Source: Streptomyces sp. NRRL F-5135 (GTDB lineage Bacteria; Actinomycetota; Actinomycetes; Streptomycetales; Streptomycetaceae). From it: 64,000 nt of DNA. Of the stretch, positions 19,301 through 29,166 are shown in pieces (positions within the stretch are counted from its first letter, which is position 1; every line of letters begins with the position of its first letter). The notes under the pieces are model-generated. The model did not search any database and was not told where the DNA came from. It saw only the letters and a program-made list of their open reading frames with translations. The stretch covers positions 1-64,000 of the forward strand of contig NZ_JOHR01000006.1 of assembly GCF_000719775.1 (NCBI RefSeq). The letters are read 5' to 3'. A program made the position numbers and the translations under genes.

Positions 19301-20171
19301 TGAGATGACGGAGGCGCGCGACGTGCGGATGGGCATGTACGGCCACTCCAACCAGGTCGCCCACCACGTCACGTACATGTACAACGCGGCATCGCAGCCG
19401 TGGAAGACCCAGGAGAAGGTCCGCGAGGTCCTCTCCCGCCTCTACGTGGGCAGTGAGATCGGCCAGGGCTACCACGGCGACGAGGACAACGGCGAGCAGT
19501 CGGCCTGGTACCTGTTCTCGGCGCTCGGCTTCTACCCGCTGGTGATGGGCAGCGGGGAGTACGCGATCGGCTCGCCGCTCTTCACGAAGGCGACCGTGCG
19601 CATGGACAACGGCCGCACGCTGACGGTGAAGGCCCCTGAGAACAGCGAGAAGAATGTCTACGTCCAGGGCGTGAAGGTCAACGGCAAGACCTGGAACTCC
19701 ACGGCCCTCCCGCACGAGGTGATCGCGCGCGGCGGCACCCTGGAGTTCGCGATGGGCCCGGAGCCGTCGGCCTGGGGCACGGGGAAGAACGCGGCACCCG
19801 TCTCAGTCACCACCGACGACAAGGTGCCCTCCCCGCGCACGGACGCGTTGACGGGCCCGGGCGCGCTCGCCGACAACTCCTCCCGCACGGAGGCGCCGGC
19901 CGAGTCGGTGGACCTGCCGGTCGCCTCGCCGACGAAGGCGGTCCAGTACACCCTGACCTCGGCCACGGCCGCGAAGGCCCCGACGTCCTGGACCCTCCAG
20001 GGCTCGGCCGACGGCACCACGTGGACCAACGTGGACACGCGGTCGGAGGAGTCCTTCACCTGGGACCGGCAGACCCGCGTCTTCACGGTGGCGAAACCGG
20101 GCACGTACGCGAAGTACCGCCTGGTGAGCGGGGCGACGTCGACGCTGGCGGAGGTGGAGCTGCTGCGGTAG
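16332..20171 (+). CDS. Secreted GH92 alpha-mannosidase, F5/8 domains
   Basis: The 1279-residue secreted enzyme should release mannose from alpha-mannosides such as yeast mannan or N-glycans. A signal peptide ends near AALAQS. A first coagulation-factor 5/8 (discoidin) domain spans about residues 100-230 (VVRYALTSANDHAERDPKDFTLQGSADGKEW). The GH92 core follows, with FGTEN-like HGFNFWTPVTNAG, GTSSDVAFADAY, the HEGLSWSLEGYLNDYG block and GDEDNGEQSAWY, which holds the acidic residues expected in a calcium-dependent GH92 site. A second discoidin-like domain closes the protein. ATG with AGGAGG 10 bases upstream. The nearby palindrome and divergent transporter suggest one mannoside-use unit. Confidence 0.92.
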   Translation: MQFRTGPRHRHRQAAALVAAVSLLVVTAPSAALAQSATSPSKNTKFGSSFEEGDPQPDWRNTVEVGPDGEKRASGVEGGFSQGIPGNVTGRVVDLRASGENTGGGETKENLIDVQSSTKWLAFAPTAWVEFDLDEPVKVVRYALTSANDHAERDPKDFTLQGSADGKEWRELDSRTGQSFPERFKTTSYDLDNTTAYQHYRLNITANNGASDAVQLADVQFSDGSTDVPGPEDMRTQVDRGPTGSPTAKAGAGFTGVRALKYAGTHRPDGRAYSYNKVFDVQVAVRRDTALSYRIYPAMGETDLNYPATHVSVDLAFTDGTYLSDLGALDAHGGRLTPEGQGAAKRLYVNQWNQVDSRIGSVAAGKTVDRILVAYDSPKGPASFQGWVDDVSLAPKAPEKRLSRLSDYASTTRGTNSSGSFSRGNTFPATAVPHGFNFWTPVTNAGSTSWLYEYARGNNAGNRPTLQAFAASHEPSPWMGDRQTFQLMPSTAEGTPDASRTARALPFRHENETAKPHYYGVTFDNGLKTELTPTDHAAMMRITYPGENASLVLDNVSNAGGLTLDPATRSFTGYSDVKSGLSTGATRMFVYGVLDAPVTASGKLPGGGGADVTGYLRVDAGRDRTVTVRLATSLISVDQAKKNLADEIPAGTRFERVEDRAQDAWDTVLRRVTVEGADHDQLTTLYSSLYRLYLYPNSGFENTGTKAHPKHQYASPFSPKAGTDTPTRTGAKIVDGEAYVNNGFWDTYRTTWPAYSFLTPKTAGRLVDGFVQQYKDGGWISRWSSPGYADLMTGTSSDVAFADAYVKGVDFDAEAAYDAALKNATVVPPSAGVGRKGMETSPFLGYASTETHEGLSWSLEGYLNDYGIAEMGEKLYQKTKKKRYQEEAAYFRNRARNYVTLFDSKAGFFQGRNVKGDWRVPSASYDPRVWGYDYTETNGWGYAFTAPQDSRGLANLYGGRSGLADKLDTYFATPETAGREFVGSYNGVIHEMTEARDVRMGMYGHSNQVAHHVTYMYNAASQPWKTQEKVREVLSRLYVGSEIGQGYHGDEDNGEQSAWYLFSALGFYPLVMGSGEYAIGSPLFTKATVRMDNGRTLTVKAPENSEKNVYVQGVKVNGKTWNSTALPHEVIARGGTLEFAMGPEPSAWGTGKNAAPVSVTTDDKVPSPRTDALTGPGALADNSSRTEAPAESVDLPVASPTKAVQYTLTSATAAKAPTSWTLQGSADGTTWTNVDTRSEESFTWDRQTRVFTVAKPGTYAKYRLVSGATSTLAEVELLR

Positions 20172-20205
20172 CCCGGGCCCAGAGAAGGCCAGGGCAGGGC
20201 GGGAC

Positions 20206-20238
20206 GAGGGGCACCGGATCACGAGGCCGGTGCCCCTT
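20206..20238 (+). terminator. Mannosidase terminator
   Basis: GAGGGGCACCGG (20206-20217) pairs with CCGGTGCCCCTT (20227-20238) across a 9-base loop, 35 bases past the stop codon. Confidence 0.8.
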
Positions 20239-20327
20239 CGCCGTCCGGACGCCGCGGCGCGAGGTGGACCGTTCCCGACGTCAGCCCGTCTCGCGCCGCC
20301 TGATGCGTGCAGAGGTCCCCGCAGCGG

Positions 20328-20636
20328 TCAGGCGGCCCGCCCCTCGAAACGGAACTCCGGAGAAGCACGGGGATCGACCCGCGCCCCGGACTCCAGCGCC
20401 TCCGCCAGACGCTCGATGAGCTCGAGAGTGGGGTCGACCCCGCTCTCCTCGATACGGTCGATGTCCTCCTCGGCCATCCCTGCCCTGCCCGCCAGCTCAG
20501 CCGCGCTCCAGCCGAGGTCGGACCGCCGCTCGAAGACGGCCTGGGCGAAGTCCATGCGCCGCCCGGCCGCCCGGTACTCGGCGTCTTCGCGATGCTCCGG
20601 GGGCACCGACCACCTGGTGTGATATCCGCTGCTCAT
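20328..20636 (-). CDS. XRE-type antitoxin, HigA-like
   Basis: The 102-residue protein carries a helix-turn-helix (LGWSAAELAGRAGMAEEDIDRIEESG) at about residues 40-65 and no other domain. Its ATG overlaps the stop of the upstream toxin-like gene by ATGA. Toxin-first order with an XRE partner is the HigBA layout. It probably binds the toxin and represses the pair's promoter. Function is inferred from order and fold. Confidence 0.75.
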   Translation of the reverse strand: MSSGYHTRWSVPPEHREDAEYRAAGRRMDFAQAVFERRSDLGWSAAELAGRAGMAEEDIDRIEESGVDPTLELIERLAEALESGARVDPRASPEFRFEGRAA

Positions 20637-20992
20637 CCGTCCTCCTCCGCCCTACTGTAGACATCGTGGACCCCTGCGGGAGGGGGCTCGGCCTCACAGA
20701 TCTTCCGTGCCTGTTGGGCTCGCACGACCTCGTTCGACTCCCGCATCCTCGTCTTCCGGAAGACAGTCAGGAGCACGGCTCTGCGCCCCGGTGCCAGCCA
20801 GTAGGTCACACGGACCGAACCGATGCGGAGTTCCCGTAATCCGTCGCCCAGATGGCTGCTCAGAGGGAAGGGCATCAAGGGGCCCTCAGCTGCCAAACGG
20901 TCGGCAAACCTCTCGGCCGCGCGATAGTCGGCGTGGTGAGCGTCCGGGGCTCCGGTGTCCGTGGTCGCGTTCCGGGCCACGGCGGACGCCAT
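20633..20992 (-). CDS. RelE/HigB-type toxin
   Basis: The 119-residue protein ends in the RelE/HigB pattern LGDGLRELRIGSVRVTYWLAPGRRAVLLTVFRKTRM, with basic residues that in this superfamily cut mRNA at the ribosome. The first 25 residues (after MASAVARNATTD) are not family-like, so the true start could be internal. It overlaps the antitoxin start by 4 bases and lies between acnA and the mannosidase. Confidence 0.72.
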   Translation of the reverse strand: MASAVARNATTDTGAPDAHHADYRAAERFADRLAAEGPLMPFPLSSHLGDGLRELRIGSVRVTYWLAPGRRAVLLTVFRKTRMRESNEVVRAQQARKICEAEPPPAGVHDVYSRAEEDG

Positions 20993-20998
20993 GACGCG

Positions 20999-21044
20999 CC
21001 GGGGGCCGTGCCTCGTACGCGTACGTACGGGACACGGCCCCCGG
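20999..21044 (-). terminator. acnA terminator
   Basis: CCGGGGGCCGTG (20999-21010) pairs perfectly with CACGGCCCCCGG (21033-21044). The loop holds further CGTACG repeats. It lies 41 bases beyond the acnA stop, just before the toxin gene. Confidence 0.8.
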
Positions 21045-21084
21045 GGTGCCGTTCTCGGCGCCGTCGACCGGCGCCGTCGCGGGA

Positions 21085-23865
<2,781 letters not shown>

Positions 23866-23866
23866 C

Positions 23867-23899
23867 TAAGGTAAGGCTCAGTTAGGCAACCCTTACCTT
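23867..23899 (-). promoter_or_regulatory. Iron-box-like inverted repeat at acnA
   Basis: AAGGTAAGG (23868-23876) and CCTTACCTT (23891-23899) are perfect inverted repeats 14 bases apart, 69-100 bases upstream of the acnA start. The stretch 23867-23885 matches 13 of 19 positions of the DtxR/IdeR/DmdR iron-box consensus as I remember it (TTAGGTTAGGCTAACCTAA). Confidence 0.5.
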
Positions 23900-23929
23900 C
23901 TGGCGGCTTCGCGGTACGCCTTCGGCAGA

Positions 23930-23947
23930 TATCTCGATGTCGAGATA
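23930..23947. promoter_or_regulatory. Palindrome in acnA-murA gap
   Basis: TATCTCGATGTCGAGATA has perfect 8-base arms around TG. It is a typical dimer operator, type unknown, 131 bases upstream of acnA and 281 bases upstream of murA. Confidence 0.55.
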
Positions 23948-23955
23948 ACTCTAGT

Positions 23956-23978
23956 ACATGACCGCCGCGCGGTCATGT
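23956..23978. promoter_or_regulatory. Second palindrome in acnA-murA gap
   Basis: ACATGACCGC (23956-23965) and GCGGTCATGT (23969-23978) are perfect arms around CGC. The site starts 9 bases from the previous palindrome. It could be an operator or a hairpin separating divergent transcripts. Confidence 0.5.
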
Positions 23979-24202
23979 GCGGGCAAGCCGATCCCGCACC
24001 GGAGCCGCCGATCGGGCGCCGGGGTACCGGGACGACGGGGGTCGCGCACCGGGCGCCCGGGCACCGGGACGCTGACGCACGGGGCACCGGGACTGACGCC
24101 CTCACCCGCATGGCCGCGCAACGGTTGCCGAACTCCCGGTCGGGCGCGCAGCGTGGGGCCTGAATGCCCGTCACCCCGACGGCCCCCCGACACGGCGCGT
24201 AT

Positions 24203-24214
24203 CTCACATGTGAG
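24203..24214 (+). promoter_or_regulatory. Palindrome at murA start
   Basis: CTCACATGTGAG is a perfect 12-base palindrome ending 13 bases before the murA ATG, where the promoter core would lie. The murA product has its own DNA-binding domain, so autoregulation is possible (inferred). No ribosome site is visible; TAACCT at 24216-24221 could be a -10 box for a leaderless message. Confidence 0.5.
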
Positions 24215-24227
24215 TTAACCTGCCTCC

Positions 24228-25757
24228 ATGGCAGACGACTACCTCGTACGTATCGGCAAGCTCATCCGTGACGCCCGACAGCATCGGGGCTGGACACAGA
24301 GCCAACTCGCCGAGGCCCTGGCCACCAGCCAGAGCGCGGTGAACCGCATCGAACGCGGCAACCAGAACATCAGCCTTGAGATGATCGCGCGCATCGGTGA
24401 GGCGCTCGACAGCGAGATCGTGTCCCTCGGTTACGCGGGGCCGATGCATCTGCGGGTCGTCGGCGGCCGCCGGCTCTCCGGCTCCATCGACGTCAAGACG
24501 AGCAAGAACGCGTGCGTGGCACTGCTGTGCGGTTCGCTGCTCAACAAGGGCCGTACGGTGCTGCGCCGGGTGGCCCGCATCGAGGAGGTCTTCCGCCTGC
24601 TGGAGGTGCTGAACTCCATCGGCGTGCGCACCCGCTGGATCAACGACGGGGTGGACCTGGAGATCGTGCCGCCCGCCGAGCTGGACATGGAGGCGATCGA
24701 CGCGGAGGCGGCCCGCCGTACCCGCTCCATCATCATGTTCCTCGGTCCGCTGCTGCACCGGATGGACTCCTTCCGGCTGCCCTACGCCGGCGGCTGCGAC
24801 CTCGGTACGCGCACGATCGAGCCGCACATGATCGCGCTGCGCCGGTTCGGTCTGGACATCGCCGCGACGGAGGGCCTGTACCACGCCCAGGTGGACCGCT
24901 CGGTCACCCCGGGCCGCCCCATCGTGCTGACCGAGCGCGGCGACACCGTGACCGAGAACGCCCTGCTGGCCGCCGCCCGCCACGACGGCGCGACCGTCAT
25001 CCGCAACGCCTCGTCCAACTACATGGTCCAGGACCTGTGCTTCTTCCTGGAGGCGCTGGGCGTACGGGTCGAGGGCATCGGGACGACCACGCTCACCGTG
25101 CACGGCCTGCCGAACATCGACGTGGACGTGGACTACTCCCCCTCCGAGGACCCGGTCGAGGCGATGAGCCTGATCGCCGCCGCCGTGGTCACCGAATCCC
25201 AGCTGACCATCCGTCGGGTGCCGATCGAGTTCCTGGAGATCGAGCTGGCGGTGCTGGAGGAGATGGGCCTCGACCACGACCGCAGCACCGAGTACGCGGC
25301 GGACAACGGCCGTACCCGGCTGGTGGACCTCACCGTACGGCCGTCCAAGCTGGAGGCGCCGATCGACAAGATCCACCCGATGCCCTTCCCCGGCCTGAAC
25401 ATCGACAACGTGCCGTTCTTCGCGGCCATCGCCGCGGTCGCGCAGGGGCAGACGCTGATCCACGACTGGGTCTACGACAACCGGGCCATCTACCTGACGG
25501 ACCTCGGCCGCCTCGGCGGCCGGCTCCAGCTCCTGGACCCGCACCGGGTCCTGGTGGAAGGCCCGACGCGGTGGCGCGCGGCGGAAATGATGTGCCCGCC
25601 CGCGCTGCGGCCGGCCGTGGTGGTACTGCTCGCGATGATGGCGGCGGAGGGCACGTCCGTGCTGCGCAACGTCTATGTCATCAACCGCGGTTACGAGGAC
25701 CTGGCGGAACGGCTCAACTCGGTGGGCGCGCAGATCGAGATCTTCCGGGACATCTGA
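24228..25757 (+). CDS. murA: HTH-fused MurA-like enolpyruvyl transferase
   Basis: The 509-residue protein joins an XRE helix-turn-helix (residues about 8-65, WTQSQLAEALATSQSAVNRIERG) to an EPSP-synthase/MurA fold. MurA transfers enolpyruvate to UDP-GlcNAc in peptidoglycan synthesis. The SKNA motif keeps the Lys-Asn pair near the MurA start, and the loop PYAGGCDLGTRTIEPH keeps the catalytic-type Cys. Overall sequence is far from housekeeping MurA, so the reaction is not certain. It resembles the second MurA-like gene I remember from Streptomyces next to acnA (SCO5998). The fusion suggests a regulator with enzyme-like sensing, or a self-regulated enzyme. Confidence 0.85.
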   Translation: MADDYLVRIGKLIRDARQHRGWTQSQLAEALATSQSAVNRIERGNQNISLEMIARIGEALDSEIVSLGYAGPMHLRVVGGRRLSGSIDVKTSKNACVALLCGSLLNKGRTVLRRVARIEEVFRLLEVLNSIGVRTRWINDGVDLEIVPPAELDMEAIDAEAARRTRSIIMFLGPLLHRMDSFRLPYAGGCDLGTRTIEPHMIALRRFGLDIAATEGLYHAQVDRSVTPGRPIVLTERGDTVTENALLAAARHDGATVIRNASSNYMVQDLCFFLEALGVRVEGIGTTTLTVHGLPNIDVDVDYSPSEDPVEAMSLIAAAVVTESQLTIRRVPIEFLEIELAVLEEMGLDHDRSTEYAADNGRTRLVDLTVRPSKLEAPIDKIHPMPFPGLNIDNVPFFAAIAAVAQGQTLIHDWVYDNRAIYLTDLGRLGGRLQLLDPHRVLVEGPTRWRAAEMMCPPALRPAVVVLLAMMAAEGTSVLRNVYVINRGYEDLAERLNSVGAQIEIFRDI

Positions 25758-25764
25758 TCGGCGC

Positions 25765-25824
25765 ATGCCGCCGCACCCCGTCCGACCTGCTGCCCAGCCG
25801 GGACAGGGAAGGGTGCGGCGGCAT
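25765..25824 (+). terminator. murA terminator
   Basis: ATGCCGCCGCACCC (25765-25778) pairs perfectly with GGGTGCGGCGGCAT (25811-25824). GTCC/GGAC inside shortens the loop. It starts 8 bases after the stop. Confidence 0.85.
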
Positions 25825-25948
25825 CTCTGGGACTTCTCCGGGCTTTGGGGCCGCGGCGGGCTACGAGCCACGCTCCACAGGCTCCGCCGACCGGCCGCGG
25901 CTACGCGAAGACCGCGTCGATGGCGGCGCTGCCTCGTGCGAGGGCAAC

Positions 25949-26029
25949 ACCGACGGTGCTCGCGTGTGGGAGCCGTCCCGGGAGCATGGCTTCCACGCCC
26001 TCCGCCACTTCTATGCCTTGGAGCGCGAG
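25949..26029 (+). pseudogene. Tyrosine integrase remnant
   Basis: The frame through 25982-26017 reads EHGFHALRHFYA, the HxLRH box of Streptomyces phage-type tyrosine integrases, preceded by RVWEPSR. The open reading does not continue into the expected SVLLDAG and Tyr box. It is a scrap at the border between core and accessory DNA; the rest of 25825-26075 shows no gene. Confidence 0.5.
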
Positions 26030-26075
26030 CCGAGATGGGCGCCCGCGACGGCACACCCCGTACTGCGATGCCGGC

Positions 26076-26864
26076 TCAAGCTGCGATGTCGGATTCGGGT
26101 CGGAGTGCGGGGCCGAGCAGCAGGCCCCCGTCCAGGACGAATTCCGAGCCCGTAGCGAAAGATGCGTCCTGGGAGGTGATGAAGAGCAACAGGCGGGTGA
26201 CGTCAGAGGGTTCGGCGAGGCGGGGGATAGCGAAGGGATCGGGCGAGTAGAAGTCGGCGATGGCCGGCTGGCCTGCGACGGTGGGTTCGTTGATCAGCGG
26301 TGTGGAGACGACGCCGGGGTGGATGGAGTTGACCCGGATGTTGTCCCGCCCCAGCTCCAGCGCGGCCGTCTTGGTCAGCCCGCGCACGGCCCACTTGCTG
26401 GCGGTGTAGGGGGCGTAGAAGGCGGTGCCGACGTGGGCCATGGTCGAGGCGATGTTGACGATGGTTCCGCCACCGCCCCTGCGCATCGACGGAGCCACGG
26501 CCCTGACGCCGAGGAACTGGCCGGTGACGTTGACGCTGAAGGTGTGCTCCCAGGTGCGGAGTTCGGTGTGCTCGATAGGGGCCGCCGAGTTCTGGACGCC
26601 CGCGTTGTTCACCAGGATGGTGATCGGCCCGAAGTGGCCTTCGACTTCTCGCACCGCCGCCGCCCAGTCGTCCTCGCTGGCGACATCCAGGTGAACGGAC
26701 AGGGCCCGATGACCGAGCTGAGCCGCGAGATCGCGGCCGGCGTCGTCGGCGCGGCCGGCGATGACGACGTTCGCCCCCTCGGCGTGGTAGCCGTGCACAT
26801 GACTGCTACCCATGCCCCCGCTGCCACCGGTGACGATGACGGTCTGGCCCTCAAAGCGTCCCAT
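26076..26864 (-). CDS. SDR-family oxidoreductase
   Basis: The 262-residue classical short-chain dehydrogenase has the Rossmann motif VTGGSGGMGSSHVHG (residues 11-25), NNAGVQ, the catalytic Ser in NIASTM and YTASK with the Tyr-Lys pair. It would reduce or oxidise an alcohol/ketone with NAD(P)H. ATG at 26864 with GAAGG upstream; a longer reading to 26921 covers the operator. Divergent from a TetR gene, with two shared operators between them, so probably repressed by it. Confidence 0.88.
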   Translation of the reverse strand: MGRFEGQTVIVTGGSGGMGSSHVHGYHAEGANVVIAGRADDAGRDLAAQLGHRALSVHLDVASEDDWAAAVREVEGHFGPITILVNNAGVQNSAAPIEHTELRTWEHTFSVNVTGQFLGVRAVAPSMRRGGGGTIVNIASTMAHVGTAFYAPYTASKWAVRGLTKTAALELGRDNIRVNSIHPGVVSTPLINEPTVAGQPAIADFYSPDPFAIPRLAEPSDVTRLLLFITSQDASFATGSEFVLDGGLLLGPALRPESDIAA

Positions 26865-26890
26865 GATGCTTCCTTCCAGGCTCACATAGT

Positions 26891-26961
26891 GGTGAGTCGA
26901 GTGACTCACCTCCTCTCTCAAGGTAGGAGCGGAACTAGAGGTGAGTCAAGTGACTCACCTC
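26891..26961. promoter_or_regulatory. Twin TetR operators
   Basis: GGTGAGTC-GAGT-GACTCACC (26891-26910) and the longer GAGGTGAGTC/GACTCACCTC pair around AAGT (26938-26961) share the same arms, 49 bases centre to centre. They fill the gap between the divergent SDR and TetR genes. Confidence 0.85.
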
Positions 26962-26985
26962 GCAGTGAGGGGCATACTGGAGGCC

Positions 26986-27624
26986 ATGACGGCACAGCCT
27001 TCGGAATACCACCGGCGCGTGGCAGCGCAGAAGCGGACGTCCATCATCGAGGCAGCGACGAAGCTGTTCCTCGACTCCGGCTACGACGGCACCTCGCTGG
27101 CCCGCATCGCGGAGGCGGCCGGAGTGTCGAGGGCGACTCTGTTCAAGCAGTTCACCACCAAGGCGGCCCTGTTCGAGGCGATCGTCACCGAACACTGGAA
27201 GGTCGACGACGGGGAGGCGCCCCTCCCCGAGCCGGGGAACCTCCGCGCAGGGCTTGAGGCCATCGGACGCCGATACGTGGCCCTTCTCACCCAGCCCGGC
27301 ATGGCCGCCCTCTTCCGCATCGTCATCGCCGAGGTACCGCGCTTCCCCGAGCTCGGCGAGACCCAGTTCAAGCTCGGCAAGATGCCCTACTTCGAATCGG
27401 TTCGCCGCTATCTGGCAGCGGAGAGCGCCGCTGGTACGGCCCGGCTTGACGATGCGGAGATGGCGGCGACCCAATTCCTCGGGATGATCTCCAACTACGC
27501 GTTCTGGCCGCGAATGCTGCTCGCGCACTGGGAGCCTGACGACTCCGCCATCACCAACGCGGTCGACCAAGCGGTGCTGACCATGCTCGCCCGATACGGC
27601 GCGCCGGGGACCCACGGCGCCTGA
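26986..27624 (+). CDS. TetR-family repressor
   Basis: The 212-residue protein has a TetR DNA-binding domain at about residues 15-60 (AATKLFLDSGYDGTSLARIAEAAGVSRATLFKQF). A ligand domain with the C-terminal TetR pattern of AcrR/RutR-like proteins follows (MAALFRIVIAEVPRFPELG). ATG at 26986 with TGGAGG upstream; a GTG at 26941 lies inside the operator. It probably represses itself and the divergent SDR gene through the twin palindromes. Confidence 0.88.
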   Translation: MTAQPSEYHRRVAAQKRTSIIEAATKLFLDSGYDGTSLARIAEAAGVSRATLFKQFTTKAALFEAIVTEHWKVDDGEAPLPEPGNLRAGLEAIGRRYVALLTQPGMAALFRIVIAEVPRFPELGETQFKLGKMPYFESVRRYLAAESAAGTARLDDAEMAATQFLGMISNYAFWPRMLLAHWEPDDSAITNAVDQAVLTMLARYGAPGTHGA

Positions 27625-27702
27625 GACACCGGGCCCCACCGCTCTGCGCAACTACCTGACACCTCCCGCACAGGCAGGCCCTCGATCCCGTCGATTACGC
27701 AG

Positions 27703-27939
27703 TCACTCACACACAGTGCCGGAGTTCCTTGGAACTGCCGCCTTCGCGATGAGCTGGGCACTCAGATCCTCCGGTTGACTCATGTGGAGCGGCGCACCCA
27801 AGGCATCAAGTGCATGGGTCGCAATCACCAGGGCGTCCTCCACTCCAGCGGCATGAAGTACGGGGAGCTGGCGCGGCGCGTCCGGCCGTAGACCGTCACG
27901 TGGACTGCCGATGTCAGTTACGGGACAGCTCTTGGGCAA
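27703..27939 (-). CDS. Unrecognised small protein or fragment
   Basis: A 78-residue frame (MPKSCPVTDIGSPRDG to SGTVCE) overlaps the end of the creatininase gene by 26 bases and runs in the same direction. The middle LPVLHAAGVEDALVIATHALDALGAP looks like real protein, but I cannot place it. It may be the tail of a gene broken by rearrangement. Confidence 0.3.
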   Translation of the reverse strand: MPKSCPVTDIGSPRDGLRPDAPRQLPVLHAAGVEDALVIATHALDALGAPLHMSQPEDLSAQLIAKAAVPRNSGTVCE

Positions 27940-28699
27940 GTGGCCGATAACGTGTTGTTGCGTGCGTCGCGAGCAGGTCGGCGACGGCGTTCAGGCAGGC
28001 AAAGCCCAGCTCGGAGGACATGCCGCGCGGGTTGCCGAGCACTCCGTTGGGCGCGACTGCCTTGACACCGTTGGTGAATACGCGGGCAAGCAGTTCGTCG
28101 TTCATTGACCCAGTGAAGCCTGCGGTAGCGCGATCGTTCCTCACGACGTCCGGCTGAACGGCGAGCATGATTGAGCTTTCGGCGATGTCGGCATGACCTC
28201 CGACATGGTCGGCGAGGCCGGCGACACGTTGAGCCGCGTCGCGCCATGCCTGGAGGACCGCTGCCGAGTCGGCGAACGCGATGATGTCCAGGTCGGCAGA
28301 AAGCCGTGGGGCGAGGTTCGCCTCGATCTCACTGAGCAACGGATAGTTGCCGATGTGCGCCGAGAAGATCAGCACACGTTGGAAGCCGTGCGCGGCAAGG
28401 CTTGTGCAGCAGTCGGCGACGATCGCCTCAAGCGTTTCGGGCTGCAGTGAGAGCGTTCCGGCAAAGCCGAGGTGGTGCGCGGAGCAGCCCATCCGCACCG
28501 TCGGCAGCACGAGCGCGTCACCAAGCCGCTCGGCGACAAGGACGCCCAGGCGGTCGGCGTGATCGCTGTCGACCGACAGTGGCAGGTGGGCGCCATGCTG
28601 CTCTGTGGCTCCCAAGGGGAGGACCGCCGTACGCATGCCGCTCGCGATGGCATTCGCGATGTCGGGCGAGGTCAAACGCTCAATCCGCAACTCGCTCAC
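27914..28699 (-). CDS. Creatininase-family amidohydrolase
   Basis: The 261-residue protein belongs to the creatininase superfamily of metal-dependent amidohydrolases that open cyclic amides or cut similar C-N bonds. Metal-site motifs are LPLGATEQHGAHLPLSVDSD, FSAHIGN and HADIAESSIML. The start is GTG at 28699 with GAGGAG upstream. It is divergent from the shortened LLM gene, and the shared gap holds two GTTA-N8-TAAC sites. A second, broken copy lies at 38246-38813. The substrate is unknown; co-location with a monooxygenase, CoA ligases and hydratases suggests a catabolic step. Confidence 0.85.
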   Translation of the reverse strand: MSELRIERLTSPDIANAIASGMRTAVLPLGATEQHGAHLPLSVDSDHADRLGVLVAERLGDALVLPTVRMGCSAHHLGFAGTLSLQPETLEAIVADCCTSLAAHGFQRVLIFSAHIGNYPLLSEIEANLAPRLSADLDIIAFADSAAVLQAWRDAAQRVAGLADHVGGHADIAESSIMLAVQPDVVRNDRATAGFTGSMNDELLARVFTNGVKAVAPNGVLGNPRGMSSELGFACLNAVADLLATHATTRYRPLAQELSRN

Positions 28700-28743
28700 G
28701 TGTGATCACTCCTCTTGAAGGGCAGGCCCGGACAGTCCTCATT

Positions 28744-28825
28744 GTTATCAGCACCTAACGGCATCTTGGACTCTAGCGGGGCCTTGACCAGGACTGAACT
28801 ACGCCTTACGTTATCGGCGAATAAC
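28744..28825. promoter_or_regulatory. Divergent promoter with two GTTA-N8-TAAC sites
   Basis: GTTA/TAAC pairs lie at 28744-28759 (creatininase side) and 28810-28825 (LLM side). TTGACC (28784-28789) and TACGTT (28807-28812) form a 17-base-spaced promoter for the rightward genes. The second site overlaps the -10 box. Confidence 0.65.
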
Positions 28826-28845
28826 ATTTCAGCGGAAGGGTCGTC

Positions 28846-29166
28846 ATGGACTTCATCCTCATGACTGAGGGGGACACCCCGGTCGGGCTCACGCGTGAGC
28901 ACCGCTTCCGTCGCTCCTTCCTGGACGACGTGTTGTCCTACGTGGGCGACCATTACAAGATCCCGCCCCGCAGCCTCGTCCCCAAGCCCCTGCAGGGCCC
29001 CTGCCCGCCCCTCTTCGAACACTCCCAGGGCTTCATGGTCGGCGACCCCGACCATCGCGTCGAACCCGTCCAGCGCTACGCCGGCATGGGCGTCGACGCG
29101 CTCGTCCTGCGAGTCGACGGCCTCCCCCACCACCACGCCAACCACACCAAGGAGACCGCGCGATGA
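28846..29166 (+). pseudogene. In-frame deleted LLM monooxygenase (106 aa)
   Basis: This short open frame is a collapsed copy of the 389-residue LLM at 34875-36044. It keeps residues 1-20 (MDFILMTEGDTPVGLT), then jumps to the FLDDVLSYVGDHYKIPPRS block, then to SQGFMVGDPDHRVEPVQRYA, then to the last ten residues HANHTKETAR. All three deletions keep the frame. The start, ribosome site and 4-base overlap with the next gene (ATGA) are intact. The barrel core and flavin site are gone, so monooxygenase activity is not expected. It may only couple translation of the hydratase genes, or be a relic. Confidence 0.75.

Noticed and set aside
18075..19715. 546-codon frame opposite the mannosidase
   Set aside because: Val/Arg/Leu-rich shadow of conserved GH92 sequence.
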